Source: Parvibaculum sp. (GTDB lineage: Bacteria; Pseudomonadota; Alphaproteobacteria; Parvibaculales; Parvibaculaceae). From it: a stretch of DNA of 64,000 bases. The stretch's first letter is position 1, and every line of letters begins with the position of its first letter. Below the pieces are notes generated by a model. It was not told the origin of the DNA, ran no database searches, and saw only the letters and a list, made by a program, of their open reading frames with translations. This document shows, piece after piece, positions 15,078-23,176 of this stretch. Position numbers and translations under genes: made by a program. The stretch spans positions 1 through 64,000 of the forward strand of contig JAUSLL010000018.1 of NCBI GenBank assembly GCA_030649335.1, written 5' to 3'.

Positions 15078-15743
15078 ATGCCTCGCACCCGCTCGCCCGG
15101 AGCCCCGCCCCACGACGCCAGAAATCGTCGTCAGCGGGAATTGATCGACACCCGCATGCACGAATGCGGCATCGATACCATCGCGCAACTCGAAGACATG
15201 GCGGGAGTGAAGCGCGATAAGGTCAGGCACTTCCTGAAAGGCTACACCAAAAGCCTAAACTCCAATGCGATGCAAGCAATTTGCGCCGTGTTGGGGATTC
15301 CGGTTTACGATTTTGTCGGCGGGCCGGACACAGGCTGCGCGCGGGAACAATTCGTGTTTCACGTCGATGACGTCTCAGAGTCCCCGCCCGCGGTTAAGTC
15401 GCTTGGAAAAATTGGAATCTCCATCCCCGCAAAATTTGGGATGCCAGGCAACGGAAACCTAGGTGCATGGGTCGTCGCTGGCGATAGCTCGATGTCGCCG
15501 GTCATTGCAAAGGGCGATTTCGTTTGGGTCGACTGGCGCGATGCTTTCAACGGCGCTGGGATTTATCTTTTACGCGGCGCGGCGAAAACGGCGCCGACAT
15601 TATTGCGCCGCGTCACGCCGCACGGCATCGGCGGCAAGGTCGATGTTACGGCGGAGAACGCGCGGCACGGCGGGCAAAGCAATATCTCGCTTTCTGCGCT
15701 GCGGTTTCTTGGCCGCGCGACGCACACAATAAAAAAGATTTAG
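15078..15743 (+). CDS. CI/LexA-like phage repressor (HTH plus S24-like domain)
   Basis: 221 residues from ATG 15078, with GGAG 6 bases upstream; ATG 15066 lacks a ribosome site. An N-terminal HTH (IAQLEDMAGVKRDKVRHFLKG) is followed by a C-terminal S24-like domain with GDSSMSPVIAKGDFVWVDW. The Ser of the peptidase motif is present, but where LexA/CI have the catalytic Lys (usually K-R-V) the sequence is LLRRVTP. Self-cleavage is therefore doubtful, and induction may use an antirepressor. Located between the two divergent arms, it is the likely master repressor and probable ligand of the dispersed palindromes. Confidence 0.75.
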   Translation: MPRTRSPGAPPHDARNRRQRELIDTRMHECGIDTIAQLEDMAGVKRDKVRHFLKGYTKSLNSNAMQAICAVLGIPVYDFVGGPDTGCAREQFVFHVDDVSESPPAVKSLGKIGISIPAKFGMPGNGNLGAWVVAGDSSMSPVIAKGDFVWVDWRDAFNGAGIYLLRGAAKTAPTLLRRVTPHGIGGKVDVTAENARHGGQSNISLSALRFLGRATHTIKKI

Positions 15744-15795
15744 TAAATTCATTTTGACGCTTGCGTTAAATCTTGATTTCGCTCTATGGTTAAAA

Positions 15796-15809
15796 CGTAA
15801 AGTTTGACG
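15796..15809. promoter_or_regulatory. Dispersed palindromic operator, copy 5 (one mismatch)
   Basis: CGTAAAGTTTGACG in the 114-base gap after the repressor gene. A possible weak promoter (TTGCGT 15761, TATGGT 15785) lies just upstream, so the site could control the rightward recombination operon. Confidence 0.55.
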
Positions 15810-15857
15810 CTTCGAAATTACGGAGTCAGTCGATGCGGACGAGGCCAAGGGTGAAAC

Positions 15858-16064
15858 ATGAATGGAAACGCGAAACCAAAAACATCGGAAGAAGCGAAAA
15901 AGTTGCGTTGCGTGAATACTCAGTCCAATTGCGACGGTGATGCCTGTAAGGCTTGGTCGCACGTCGTAACGCTAGAGGTCGAGACGGGAGAACCGGCGAC
16001 AGCCGAGGCGATTGAGGCAGGGGCTGACGTCATTAATTTCGGCACCTGCGGCATGCTGAAATGA
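15858..16064 (+). CDS. Small cysteine-containing phage protein
   Basis: 68 residues, with AAGGGTG upstream of ATG 15858. Four cysteines (RCVNTQSNCDGDACKAW and the terminal TCGMLK) suggest metal binding. ATGA-coupled to the nuclease gene. First gene of the rightward operon; no family recognised. Confidence 0.5.
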   Translation: MNGNAKPKTSEEAKKLRCVNTQSNCDGDACKAWSHVVTLEVETGEPATAEAIEAGADVINFGTCGMLK

Positions 16065-16876
16065 CGCTTAACAATATCATTCGCGTCTCGGATTTGCCTT
16101 CAGTTGCGGATTGTTCCCGCCGCTGGATGTCGCGGAGCCGCCCCGCCGAAGTCAAGGCGGCTGGGTTCGACCTGCGCGAAATGTCGTCATCAATCGGCGC
16201 GGCAATCGGGACCGGCACACATGCCGGACTCGAAAACGCTTTCCGCTCCAAGATGGAGGCGCGCGTTATTGAAGTTGAGTCTTTCCGCGAATGCGCCGCC
16301 GAGTCGATCATGGAGTCGATCAAAGATGGTGTCATCTGGGACGATGCGACGACGAATGTGGATGCCGCCATTACTCAGGCGACGCGGCAAGCCCGCATCA
16401 TCTGGGATTATTTCGGCGACGTTATTGAGCCCGTGGCCATTGAAGAAAGACTATCTGCGGACATCGGCGACGGGTTTATTTTGCGCGGTCATATTGATGT
16501 CAGAGAAGCGGCCCGTGTCGTCGATTTCAAGACCGGCACAGTGCAGCGGGCCAATCAGCCGCAATACGGCGGTTATAGTTTGGTCGCGCGGTCGAACGGT
16601 CACACTGTTGATGCTGTTGCGGAAATATATTCAAAACGCGTCGGCGTGACGCGGGATCAGCCCGCGCCTACTCTGACGGAATACGATATCGCGGAGTCTG
16701 AAATCGCGGCGCAAGAAATCTATACCCGCATGAAGGCCGACATTTTGGCATTCAGGGAACGCGGCGATCCGTGGGTGTTTCTGCCAAATCCGAACTCGAT
16801 GAATTGTAGCGAGAATTATTGCCCGGCATGGGGGACTTCTTTTTGTCGGGCGCATAAGCAGCCCAAGGCGAAATAA
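16061..16876 (+). CDS. PD-(D/E)XK (RecB/Cas4-like) exonuclease
   Basis: 271 residues. GHIDVREAARVVDFKTG (around 146-162) has the D...D-x-K core of RecB-family nucleases, followed by QPQYGGYSLV (motif III Q/Y). The C-terminal cysteines (MNCSENYCPAWGTSFC) with an N-terminal Cys near residue 18 could hold an iron-sulphur cluster as in Cas4/AddB. Followed by a RecT-like gene, it forms a phage recombination pair: a 5'-3' exonuclease feeding single strands to an annealing protein. Confidence 0.75.
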   Translation: MTLNNIIRVSDLPSVADCSRRWMSRSRPAEVKAAGFDLREMSSSIGAAIGTGTHAGLENAFRSKMEARVIEVESFRECAAESIMESIKDGVIWDDATTNVDAAITQATRQARIIWDYFGDVIEPVAIEERLSADIGDGFILRGHIDVREAARVVDFKTGTVQRANQPQYGGYSLVARSNGHTVDAVAEIYSKRVGVTRDQPAPTLTEYDIAESEIAAQEIYTRMKADILAFRERGDPWVFLPNPNSMNCSENYCPAWGTSFCRAHKQPKAK

Positions 16877-16899
16877 CGCCCTTTTTATCAACCCAATAA

Positions 16900-16913
16900 C
16901 GTCAAATTTGACG
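16900..16913. promoter_or_regulatory. Dispersed palindromic operator, copy 6 (exact)
   Basis: CGTCAAATTTGACG, preceded by ATAA and followed at once by GGAAAGAG, the ribosome site of the RecT-like gene (ATG 16928). Confidence 0.75.
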
Positions 16914-16927
16914 GAAAGAGAACCGAA

Positions 16928-18037
16928 ATGAGTGAGACAGAAAAAGCCGTGGCGACGGTCGAGCCGCAGGCGTCGACACAGGCCCTTAGCGTCTTTGATA
17001 GCGCGGCAGGGTTCGATCTGGCGCAACGCATGGCGCGCGCCCTTGTGACGTCCGACATGGTGCCTGCGGCGTATCGCGGCGAAGACAAGATCGGCAATGC
17101 GATTATCGCGCTCGACATGGCGAAACGCACCGACTCCAATCCGGTCATGGTGATGCAAAATTTGCACATCATTGAAGGCCGCCCGTCGTGGTCATCGCAA
17201 TTCATCATTGCCGCGCTCAATTCTTGCGGCATGTTTTCACCGCTGCGCTTCACGATGGCGGATGAAGGCGAAAAGGAAGTTTCGTTCCAGACATGGGGCG
17301 ACAAGAAGGGCGAGCGGGTCACCAAGACCCAGAAGATTCGCAACAAGACCTGCACGGCATACGCCATCGAAAAGGCGACGGGCGAGCGCCTTGATGGCCC
17401 GACCGTAAGCATGGAAATGGCCGTCGCGGAAGGCTGGTATGCCAAGAACGGGTCAAAATGGCAAACCATGCCGGACTTGATGCTTCGCTACCGCGCCGCC
17501 GCTTTCTTCGGTCGCTTGTATGCGCCGCAAATCTTGATGGGCATGCAGACCGACGACGAAGTGCGCGACGTTGCGGAAATGCGCGACATCACCGCCGCGC
17601 CCGAAGTCGCCACGGCCCGCACCGCGACGGACACGGCTGTCAATTCCGCTGACCCGATAACGTCAAAATTGACGGAATCAAAGCCCGACGAAAAGCCCGC
17701 CCCGGCGGTTGCTCAAGCGGGTCGCGGACGCCCCACCAAGGCCGACACAGACGCAGCGGAGGCCGACGGACAAAAGGCAAAGCGTAGCGGCGTACCGCGC
17801 GAAGCGGTGCCGGACGCCTTCGGCAAACCGTCGCTTAAAGCGGCATGGGAATCCGGCTGGGATGCCGAAGAAAAGCGGCCCGCCGCGACCGACAAGACCG
17901 GCGCGCCGTTCGATTTCGATGGCGAGACGGGCGAAGTGCTTGAAGACGGCGCGGCTGGCGATGGTGCCGCCGTGAAACAGGATGCCGCCGACGGGAAGCA
18001 AGTTGCCGCCGATGACGACGGCTTGGGATTTGAATGA
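16928..18037 (+). CDS. RecT-like single-strand annealing protein
   Basis: 369 residues. The first 210 (AQRMARALVTSDMVP, NAIIALDMAKRTDSNPVMVM, WSSQFIIAALNSCGMFSPL, MLRYRAAAFFGRLYAP) match the RecT-type recombinases of alphaproteobacterial phages. The remaining 150 residues are a low-complexity Ala/Asp/Lys tail containing RGRPTKADTD, perhaps a partner-binding linker. It should anneal single strands made by the nuclease upstream. An exact palindrome copy lies in the tail coding region at 17661. Confidence 0.65.
   Translation: MSETEKAVATVEPQASTQALSVFDSAAGFDLAQRMARALVTSDMVPAAYRGEDKIGNAIIALDMAKRTDSNPVMVMQNLHIIEGRPSWSSQFIIAALNSCGMFSPLRFTMADEGEKEVSFQTWGDKKGERVTKTQKIRNKTCTAYAIEKATGERLDGPTVSMEMAVAEGWYAKNGSKWQTMPDLMLRYRAAAFFGRLYAPQILMGMQTDDEVRDVAEMRDITAAPEVATARTATDTAVNSADPITSKLTESKPDEKPAPAVAQAGRGRPTKADTDAAEADGQKAKRSGVPREAVPDAFGKPSLKAAWESGWDAEEKRPAATDKTGAPFDFDGETGEVLEDGAAGDGAAVKQDAADGKQVAADDDGLGFE
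17661..17674. promoter_or_regulatory. Dispersed palindromic operator, copy 7 (exact, inside a gene)
   Basis: CGTCAAAATTGACG with GATAA in front, within the low-complexity tail of the RecT-like gene. An in-gene position would stall transcription rather than block initiation. Confidence 0.65.
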
Positions 18038-18282
18038 TGGCGAATGCCCGCATCGTAGGGATTACCGCTGTCGCCGCGCTCATTGCTGGCGGGTTTATGG
18101 CATCCGCGCACGGCGAGCAAATAGAAATCAGGCATCGCCCGCACCCCGATCCGGTCGCCGTTGATCCGGAAATTCGCAGACGCCCCGTCTCGGCAAAACA
18201 GGGCCGCAACAAATACACGCCGCACCAAGGCGCACGCGAAATCGCGCGGCGTCGCAAGAAAATGGGAATCGCAAATGACTGA
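18034..18282 (+). CDS. Small exported or membrane-anchored protein
   Basis: 82 residues, ATGA-coupled to the RecT-like gene. An N-terminal hydrophobic helix ([18 protein letters not shown]) ends in a plausible signal-peptidase site (ASAHG), followed by a His/Pro/Arg-rich basic tail. Function unknown. Confidence 0.5.
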   Translation: MMANARIVGITAVAALIAGGFMASAHGEQIEIRHRPHPDPVAVDPEIRRRPVSAKQGRNKYTPHQGAREIARRRKKMGIAND

Positions 18283-18445
18283 CACAGCACTCATCGCCGC
18301 GCACGACTACAAAATCCGTGAGCGCGCAATGCAAGCCGCAATCGATATCGCCAGCATGGGCGACACGACGGAAGACATTATTAAGTCCGCCGCATCCATT
18401 GAAGCCTATCTGCGCGGGAACACAGGGAAACCAAGCAATGACTGA
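18275..18445 (+). CDS. 56-residue phage protein
   Basis: ATG 18275 (GGGAATC upstream) overlaps the previous gene by 8 bases, and the end overlaps GapR by 8 bases. Helical, beginning [20 protein letters not shown]. No family recognised. Confidence 0.5.
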   Translation: MTDTALIAAHDYKIRERAMQAAIDIASMGDTTEDIIKSAASIEAYLRGNTGKPSND

Positions 18446-18713
18446 CACACAAACCACGCCCGCGCCCGCGCAGACCGGCGGCGTCGCCCACGATCAACTC
18501 CGCTCCATCATCGAGCGCATCGAGCGACTCGAAGAAGAAAAAGCGGCGACCGCTGCCGACATCAAAGAAGTCTACGCCGAAGCCAAGGGTAACGGCTTTG
18601 ACACGAAATCGCTGCGCCAAGTCGTGCGAATCCGCAAGCAAGACAAGGCGGAGCGGCAAGAGGCCGACGCAATTCTCGAACTCTATTTGTCAGCATTGGG
18701 GATGGTCGAATGA
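18438..18713 (+). CDS. gapR: GapR-family (DUF2312) nucleoid-associated DNA-binding protein
   Basis: 91 residues. [38 protein letters not shown] and [20 protein letters not shown] reproduce the GapR coiled-coil DNA clamp over its full length. Caulobacter GapR encircles overtwisted DNA ahead of forks and polymerases and stimulates topoisomerases. Here it is inside a phage recombination/replication operon, overlapping genes on both sides, so it probably serves phage DNA topology or alters host chromosome behaviour. Confidence 0.92.
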   Translation: MTDTQTTPAPAQTGGVAHDQLRSIIERIERLEEEKAATAADIKEVYAEAKGNGFDTKSLRQVVRIRKQDKAERQEADAILELYLSALGMVE

Positions 18714-19429
18714 CACATATCGACGGATCAAAACGCATCGTGCGGGTCGATGCCAAAAAATTCGCGGCGGCGGCAATTTTCCGTTGCCACGAGGAAACGC
18801 GCTACTACTTGAACGGCATCTATGTCGAGCCGCACCACGAGTCCGGCGTCATCATGGTCGCCACGGACGGGCACCGCATGGCCGTCATTCACGACCCGAC
18901 CGGATATGCAAACGCGCCTTTCATTTGCAAGGCGTCGCCACGCTTCTATGCCGCCTGTGCCCGCCGTGGCGCGAAGCGCGACCAACTCAAGCGCCCCGGC
19001 CAAGTGCAATTCATTGGCCGCACCGCATATCTGACGTGCGAAGGCTTTGATGATGATGTGTCGATCATCGGCGTGACGCATCTTGAAATTGAATATGCGC
19101 CTGAAATTGACGGGACATATCCGAACTGGCGGCGCGTCATGCCGATGATCAAAGACGACGCAACTTGCGCCGCGCCGCGCTTCGGTGTGAACGCGGCATA
19201 TGTCGCCGATTTTGCCACGGCATTGACCATCATTTCCGGCATGAAAACGGCAATCGTCACAATGACCGTCGATAGTGATGCTGAGTTTGTCGGCTCGCCA
19301 ATCGCTGTCACGTCAAACGGTGTGCCTGAATTTTTCGGCGTATTGATGCCTGCGCGCGCAGACCTTTGCCCGCCGCGCCCCGCATGGCTCACCCTCCCCG
19401 CCCCCCAGAAAAACGAGGCCGCAGAATGA
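18710..19429 (+). CDS. Sliding-clamp-like (DnaN-like) phage protein
   Basis: 239 residues. [12 protein letters not shown] and [11 protein letters not shown] are the signature of the beta-clamp repeat (RYYLNG, ATDGHRLA in DnaN). About two clamp-type domains fit, compared with three in bacterial DnaN, so a trimer or a regulator of the host clamp is possible. ATGA-coupled on both sides, with GapR before it. The mode of action is inferred from sequence resemblance only. Confidence 0.6.
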   Translation: MTHIDGSKRIVRVDAKKFAAAAIFRCHEETRYYLNGIYVEPHHESGVIMVATDGHRMAVIHDPTGYANAPFICKASPRFYAACARRGAKRDQLKRPGQVQFIGRTAYLTCEGFDDDVSIIGVTHLEIEYAPEIDGTYPNWRRVMPMIKDDATCAAPRFGVNAAYVADFATALTIISGMKTAIVTMTVDSDAEFVGSPIAVTSNGVPEFFGVLMPARADLCPPRPAWLTLPAPQKNEAAE

Positions 19430-19905
19430 CATTCATGTTTTCAACACAGGCGCTTGTGGCGGCAATTTTCATCGGGCTTGGCTTGCTCGCGGTTTACCTG
19501 TTGCGGCGTGATCACAAGCGGAGTGTGGCGTTTTCCGAAAGTTTCGGCGCGGTCAATAATGGGATCGACGAAGAAGACTTCGACGCATTCCTGCGCAGAA
19601 TGCACGGCGGCGACTCCGACAACGGCTTGCACGGCATGGAAACCCCGACCGCGACCGTGCCCACCGAAAAGCACAAGCCCTGCCCATGCGGTGACGGCGG
19701 CGGCGTGCATTGCTCGCACGACGGATGCCCCTACCCGCCTGCCGTGAAGCACCAATCCCCACGCAAGCCCCGTGCAAAGAAACCGCGACCCGCTGGCAAG
19801 AAACCGGCGAAGGCGAGCGCGGCGAAACCCAAGCCCCGCGCTGCAGCAGCAAAAAAGCCCGTCACGAAAAAGCCCGCCAGCAAAAAGAAAGCCGCCAAGA
19901 AATGA
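19426..19905 (+). CDS. Membrane protein with a histone-H1-like Lys/Ala/Pro tail
   Basis: 159 residues, ATGA-coupled. An N-terminal membrane helix (6-26, TQALVAAIFIGLGLLAVYLL) is followed by an acidic middle, a cysteine knot (CPCGDGGGVHCSHDGCPYPP) and a 50-residue basic tail built of KKPAKAS-like repeats. Such tails bind DNA or RNA non-specifically; together with the anchor this could tether DNA to the membrane. No homologue recognised. The tail is repetitive enough to arise by slippage. Confidence 0.55.
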   Translation: MTFMFSTQALVAAIFIGLGLLAVYLLRRDHKRSVAFSESFGAVNNGIDEEDFDAFLRRMHGGDSDNGLHGMETPTATVPTEKHKPCPCGDGGGVHCSHDGCPYPPAVKHQSPRKPRAKKPRPAGKKPAKASAAKPKPRAAAAKKPVTKKPASKKKAAKK

Positions 19906-21605
19906 AAGCCCAAATCCAAAACTTTCGCGGTATTGAATCCGCTGAAATCGACTTCGACAAAATCGCGCTTGTGACCGGCGATAACGCGGCGGGCAAGACT
20001 TCCGCACTTCTCCCGATTGCATGCGCCTTGGCAGGCGTAACAACGCCGCTGGGACTGCGCAAGACCGACGGCGGCATGTTAGTCCGCGTCGGCACAGGTC
20101 GCGCCCAAGTCGACGTCACGGGGCCGGACGGCGGCGTCAGCATTGAATGGCCCAAGGCGGAACGCTCGACGAAAGGCACACCGCCCGGCGCGTCTAAAAT
20201 CGCGGTCGGACTGGAGTCCATCGTCGATATGGATCCGAAAGACCGCGGCACGCTTTTGGGTGCGCTGCTCAAGATCATCCCGAACCGCGACGACTTGAAT
20301 CAAGGCTTGACCGACGCGGGCATGATCCGCGCGCCGAAAGACGATCCGGACCGCTTCGCGCCTTTTGACAAGGTTTGGGCCACAATCGAGCGCGACGGCT
20401 GGGACGCTGCGGCGGAACGGGCACAAAAAGCTGGCACGGAACAAAAAGGTGCTTGGCGGCAAATCACGGGCGAGCCCTACGGCTCGAAGAAAGCCGACAC
20501 ATGGCAGCCCGATGGCTGGGACGGCGCGCTGGCGCAACGCAGCAAGGAGTCGCTCGAAAGCGATGTCGCGGCGGAGCGGAACGAACTCGAATTCAAGGTC
20601 GGCAAACAAGCCGTCAGCGCGGAACGCATCGCGGAACTTGAGGCGCTTGCTGGCACGATTGAAGACCGCGAAACGGCGCTCGATGACGCGAAAAAAAGCG
20701 CGTCATGGCTCCGCGACGTGGCCACGGCGGCGCGCACGGCCCGCGAAGCCTGCCTGCCCGCGACACAGAGCGCGGGGCATCCCTGCCCGTCATGCGGGAC
20801 AAAGTTGGAACTTGTGCCAGCGCCGGGCAACACGGGCGGCAAGCAACTCGCCACGGTTTCCGAACTCTCAAGCACAGAACTCGACGAACGCCGCAAGGCC
20901 ATTGCATCGGCGGATGGCGCGCTTGAAAAGGCGAACTCGGAAGCCCGCGCCGCTGCATCGAAAGAGTCCGAAGCGAATTCAACCTTGTCGGCGGCCCGTG
21001 CCGCGCGCACCGAACTCGACGGCGGTGCCACCACGGACGGGGCAAGTGCGGCCGAAGTTGACAAGGCCCGCGAAGCCGTGCGCCGCGCCGAAAACGCACT
21101 AAAGGCTTTCACGACAAAGACCGAGGCGGACCGGATCCACGCAGCGATTCAGCGGAACGAAACGCTTGTCGGGATTCTGGCCACGTCCGGCGTGCGCCGC
21201 GCCGTGTTGCTGCGTGCGCTCGCCACGTTTAACGAGCGCCTGGCCACGGTTTGCGCCGACGCGAAATGGGAAAAGGTCGCCATGACCGATGCCATGACGG
21301 TCGAATATGCGGACCGGCCCTATGCCCTGTTGTCCGGCTCGGAAAAATACCGCGCCGCCGCGACGTTTCAGGTCGCAATCGCCGAACTCGATGGGTCATG
21401 CGCCTGCGTCATGGATGGGGCCGACATTCTCGACAATGCGGGGCGCGCCGGTTTGATGCGGATGCTTGTGGCGCGAAACATGCCCGCCGTGGTCGGAATG
21501 ACGATGGCGAAAAGTGCGCCTGTCCCGCCGCTCGCAGAGAAGGGACTCGGTTTCGTTTATCGCGTTGATAACGGAAAATCTGACGTTATCGGGGGCGCAG
21601 AATAA
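19902..21605 (+). CDS. Rad50/SbcC-like AAA ATPase with zinc hook
   Basis: 567 residues. Walker A GDNAAGKT (26-33) follows a standard SMC-type start (MKAQIQNFRGIESAEIDF). A coiled coil surrounds CPSCG (295-299), one half of a Rad50-type zinc hook, and Walker B-like CVMDGAD is at 502-508. The arms are short and there is no partner SbcD/Mre11 nuclease beside it. It may process or hold phage DNA ends. ATGA-coupled to the H1-like membrane gene. Confidence 0.75.
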   Translation: MKAQIQNFRGIESAEIDFDKIALVTGDNAAGKTSALLPIACALAGVTTPLGLRKTDGGMLVRVGTGRAQVDVTGPDGGVSIEWPKAERSTKGTPPGASKIAVGLESIVDMDPKDRGTLLGALLKIIPNRDDLNQGLTDAGMIRAPKDDPDRFAPFDKVWATIERDGWDAAAERAQKAGTEQKGAWRQITGEPYGSKKADTWQPDGWDGALAQRSKESLESDVAAERNELEFKVGKQAVSAERIAELEALAGTIEDRETALDDAKKSASWLRDVATAARTAREACLPATQSAGHPCPSCGTKLELVPAPGNTGGKQLATVSELSSTELDERRKAIASADGALEKANSEARAAASKESEANSTLSAARAARTELDGGATTDGASAAEVDKAREAVRRAENALKAFTTKTEADRIHAAIQRNETLVGILATSGVRRAVLLRALATFNERLATVCADAKWEKVAMTDAMTVEYADRPYALLSGSEKYRAAATFQVAIAELDGSCACVMDGADILDNAGRAGLMRMLVARNMPAVVGMTMAKSAPVPPLAEKGLGFVYRVDNGKSDVIGGAE

Positions 21606-21961
21606 TGGCGGAAGATATTGGGGCGATGAAGAAGCCGATGACCGCAAAAGAAATCGACGCATCGATCGGGCTGCGGTTGAAATACATGCGCCAAGACCGC
21701 GCCTTGACGCTCGAAAAGATGGCCGACGTTTTGGGCATCGGGCCGCAGCAGCTTTGGAAATACGAGAACGGCAAAAATTCCATCCGCGCGAATCTGTTGC
21801 TCGATTTCGCGGCGCGACTCGGCGTCTCGTATATCTATTTCGTCGCGCATTATGACGATGATGCGTACTCAGAATATCAGCTTGTGAAGGCATGGCGGGC
21901 TCTTGGCAAGAGACTCAAGGCAAGCACCCTAAAGTCACTCATACACATGGGGCGCAAATGA
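21605..21961 (+). CDS. XRE-type HTH regulator
   Basis: 118 residues; ATG 21605 overlaps the ATPase stop (TAATG). IGLRLKYMRQDRALTLEKMA, then DVLGIGPQQLWKYENGKNSI, is a standard XRE fold; the rest is helical. A decayed palindrome (GATAACG at 21567, CGTTATC at 21584) sits just upstream. ATGA-coupled to the next gene. Confidence 0.75.
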   Translation: MAEDIGAMKKPMTAKEIDASIGLRLKYMRQDRALTLEKMADVLGIGPQQLWKYENGKNSIRANLLLDFAARLGVSYIYFVAHYDDDAYSEYQLVKAWRALGKRLKASTLKSLIHMGRK

Positions 21962-22164
21962 CCGCGCCCGCAAAACTGAAACCCGATGACTTCTACACCG
22001 AAGCCGAAGTCGCGGCGATCCTGCGGCGACGCCCGCAAACGCTGAAAAACTGGCGCGTCAAGGGCGAGGGCCCGCCGATTTTCAAGATCGGGCGAAGCGA
22101 TGCGGCACTGTATCCACGCGCGGCATTCGAGGCATGGGTGCGGGCGCGGATAGGTGCGGCATGA
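21958..22164 (+). CDS. AlpA/excisionase-like HTH protein
   Basis: 68 residues. DFYTEAEVAAILRRRPQTLK then NWRVKGEGPPIFKIG is the winged-helix pattern of AlpA/MerR-type DNA-binding excisionases. It could serve as Xis or as an activator. The 11-bp-phased repeats at 26179, near the likely attachment site, are possible targets. ATGA-coupled on both sides. Confidence 0.7.
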   Translation: MTAPAKLKPDDFYTEAEVAAILRRRPQTLKNWRVKGEGPPIFKIGRSDAALYPRAAFEAWVRARIGAA

Positions 22165-22574
22165 CCTCATGGATGACGTCAGAGATTCGCACGCTCCGCG
22201 AAATGTTCGAAACAAGCCCGACCAAAGAAGTCGAGGCGGCAATTCCGAACCACACCCGCGCGGCAATCGCGGCGCAGGCTCGCAAGATGGGGCTGCGCAC
22301 GCCGCGCCGCCTTGCTCCGGATCGGTCAAGGTTCTACGTGATAAACGCGATGGCGGCGCACCGCATGGCCGCAGGGAAGCCGATGGAGGCTGTGGCGCGG
22401 AAATTCGGACGCGACCGCACCTTGATTTACCGCTGGGAAAGCGGCGCAGGCAACCCGAACCTTTCGTCGTTTCTCGCCTATGCAAAGGCGCTGGGTTTGC
22501 GCGTCACTGTTGAGGATGCGAAGGGCGAAACGGTTTGGCGACAGGGTGAAATTTTTAAAGGGAATCCGAAATGA
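22161..22574 (+). CDS. Two-domain DNA-binding protein (Myb-like plus XRE-like HTH)
   Basis: 137 residues. Residues 5-45 (TSEIRTLREMFETSPTKEVE, then IPNHTRAAIAAQARKMGL) look like a Myb/SANT or GcrA-type HTH. Residues 57-120 (HRMAAGKPMEAVARKFGRDR, TLIYRWESGAGNP, LSSFLAYAKALGLRV) form an XRE-type HTH. A regulator by fold; target unknown. ATGA-coupled on both sides. Confidence 0.6.
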   Translation: MTSWMTSEIRTLREMFETSPTKEVEAAIPNHTRAAIAAQARKMGLRTPRRLAPDRSRFYVINAMAAHRMAAGKPMEAVARKFGRDRTLIYRWESGAGNPNLSSFLAYAKALGLRVTVEDAKGETVWRQGEIFKGNPK

Positions 22575-23176
22575 CGCAATCATATCCACTGGCATGGCCC
22601 GATGGCTGGGTGCGAACTCCGCACTATAAGCGAGTCGACACAAACCGTTTCAGCACAACCTTTGTTAAGGCGCGTGATCAGCTTTTCGACGAATTGCGCA
22701 AGCTGGGTGCGCGGTCGGTTATTCTCTCAACAAATATGGCGCTGCGGAATGACGGGCTTCCATATGCTGAAGCCGCGCGGAAACGCATCACAGACCCAGG
22801 CGTCGCCATTTATTTCACGTTGAAAAATCGCCCGATGGTTATGGCGCGCGATGAGTTCCAAACCGTGCATGACAATCTTCGATCGATCGGCCTTGCAGTC
22901 AGTCACTTGCGCGGCCTTGAGCGCCACGGCGGGGCGACGATGATGGAGCGCGCCTTCTCCGGTTTTGCCGCATTGCCCCCACCTTCAAATGCCGCCCCGC
23001 GCCGGTCATGGCGGGACGTTATGCAATTAACCGAAGATTTTGAACCGCACCCAGAAACCGTCGATCTTCGTTATCGTGCGCTCGCAAAGAAGACTCACCC
23101 CGACGCGGGTGGCTCGGCCGAAACCTTCGCCGAATTGAACAACGCGCGGTCAGAAGCTTTGCAGGCGTGCAAATGA
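22571..23176 (+). CDS. Phage J-domain protein
   Basis: 201 residues. The C-terminus (DLRYRALAKKTHPDAGGSAE, FAELNNARSEAL) has the HPD motif and flanking helices of a J domain. The N-terminus (YPLAWPDGWVRTPHYKR) is typical of a phage family of this kind. It should recruit host DnaK, perhaps to act on replication proteins as lambda P does with DnaJ/DnaK. ATGA-coupled. Confidence 0.7.
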   Translation: MTQSYPLAWPDGWVRTPHYKRVDTNRFSTTFVKARDQLFDELRKLGARSVILSTNMALRNDGLPYAEAARKRITDPGVAIYFTLKNRPMVMARDEFQTVHDNLRSIGLAVSHLRGLERHGGATMMERAFSGFAALPPPSNAAPRRSWRDVMQLTEDFEPHPETVDLRYRALAKKTHPDAGGSAETFAELNNARSEALQACK

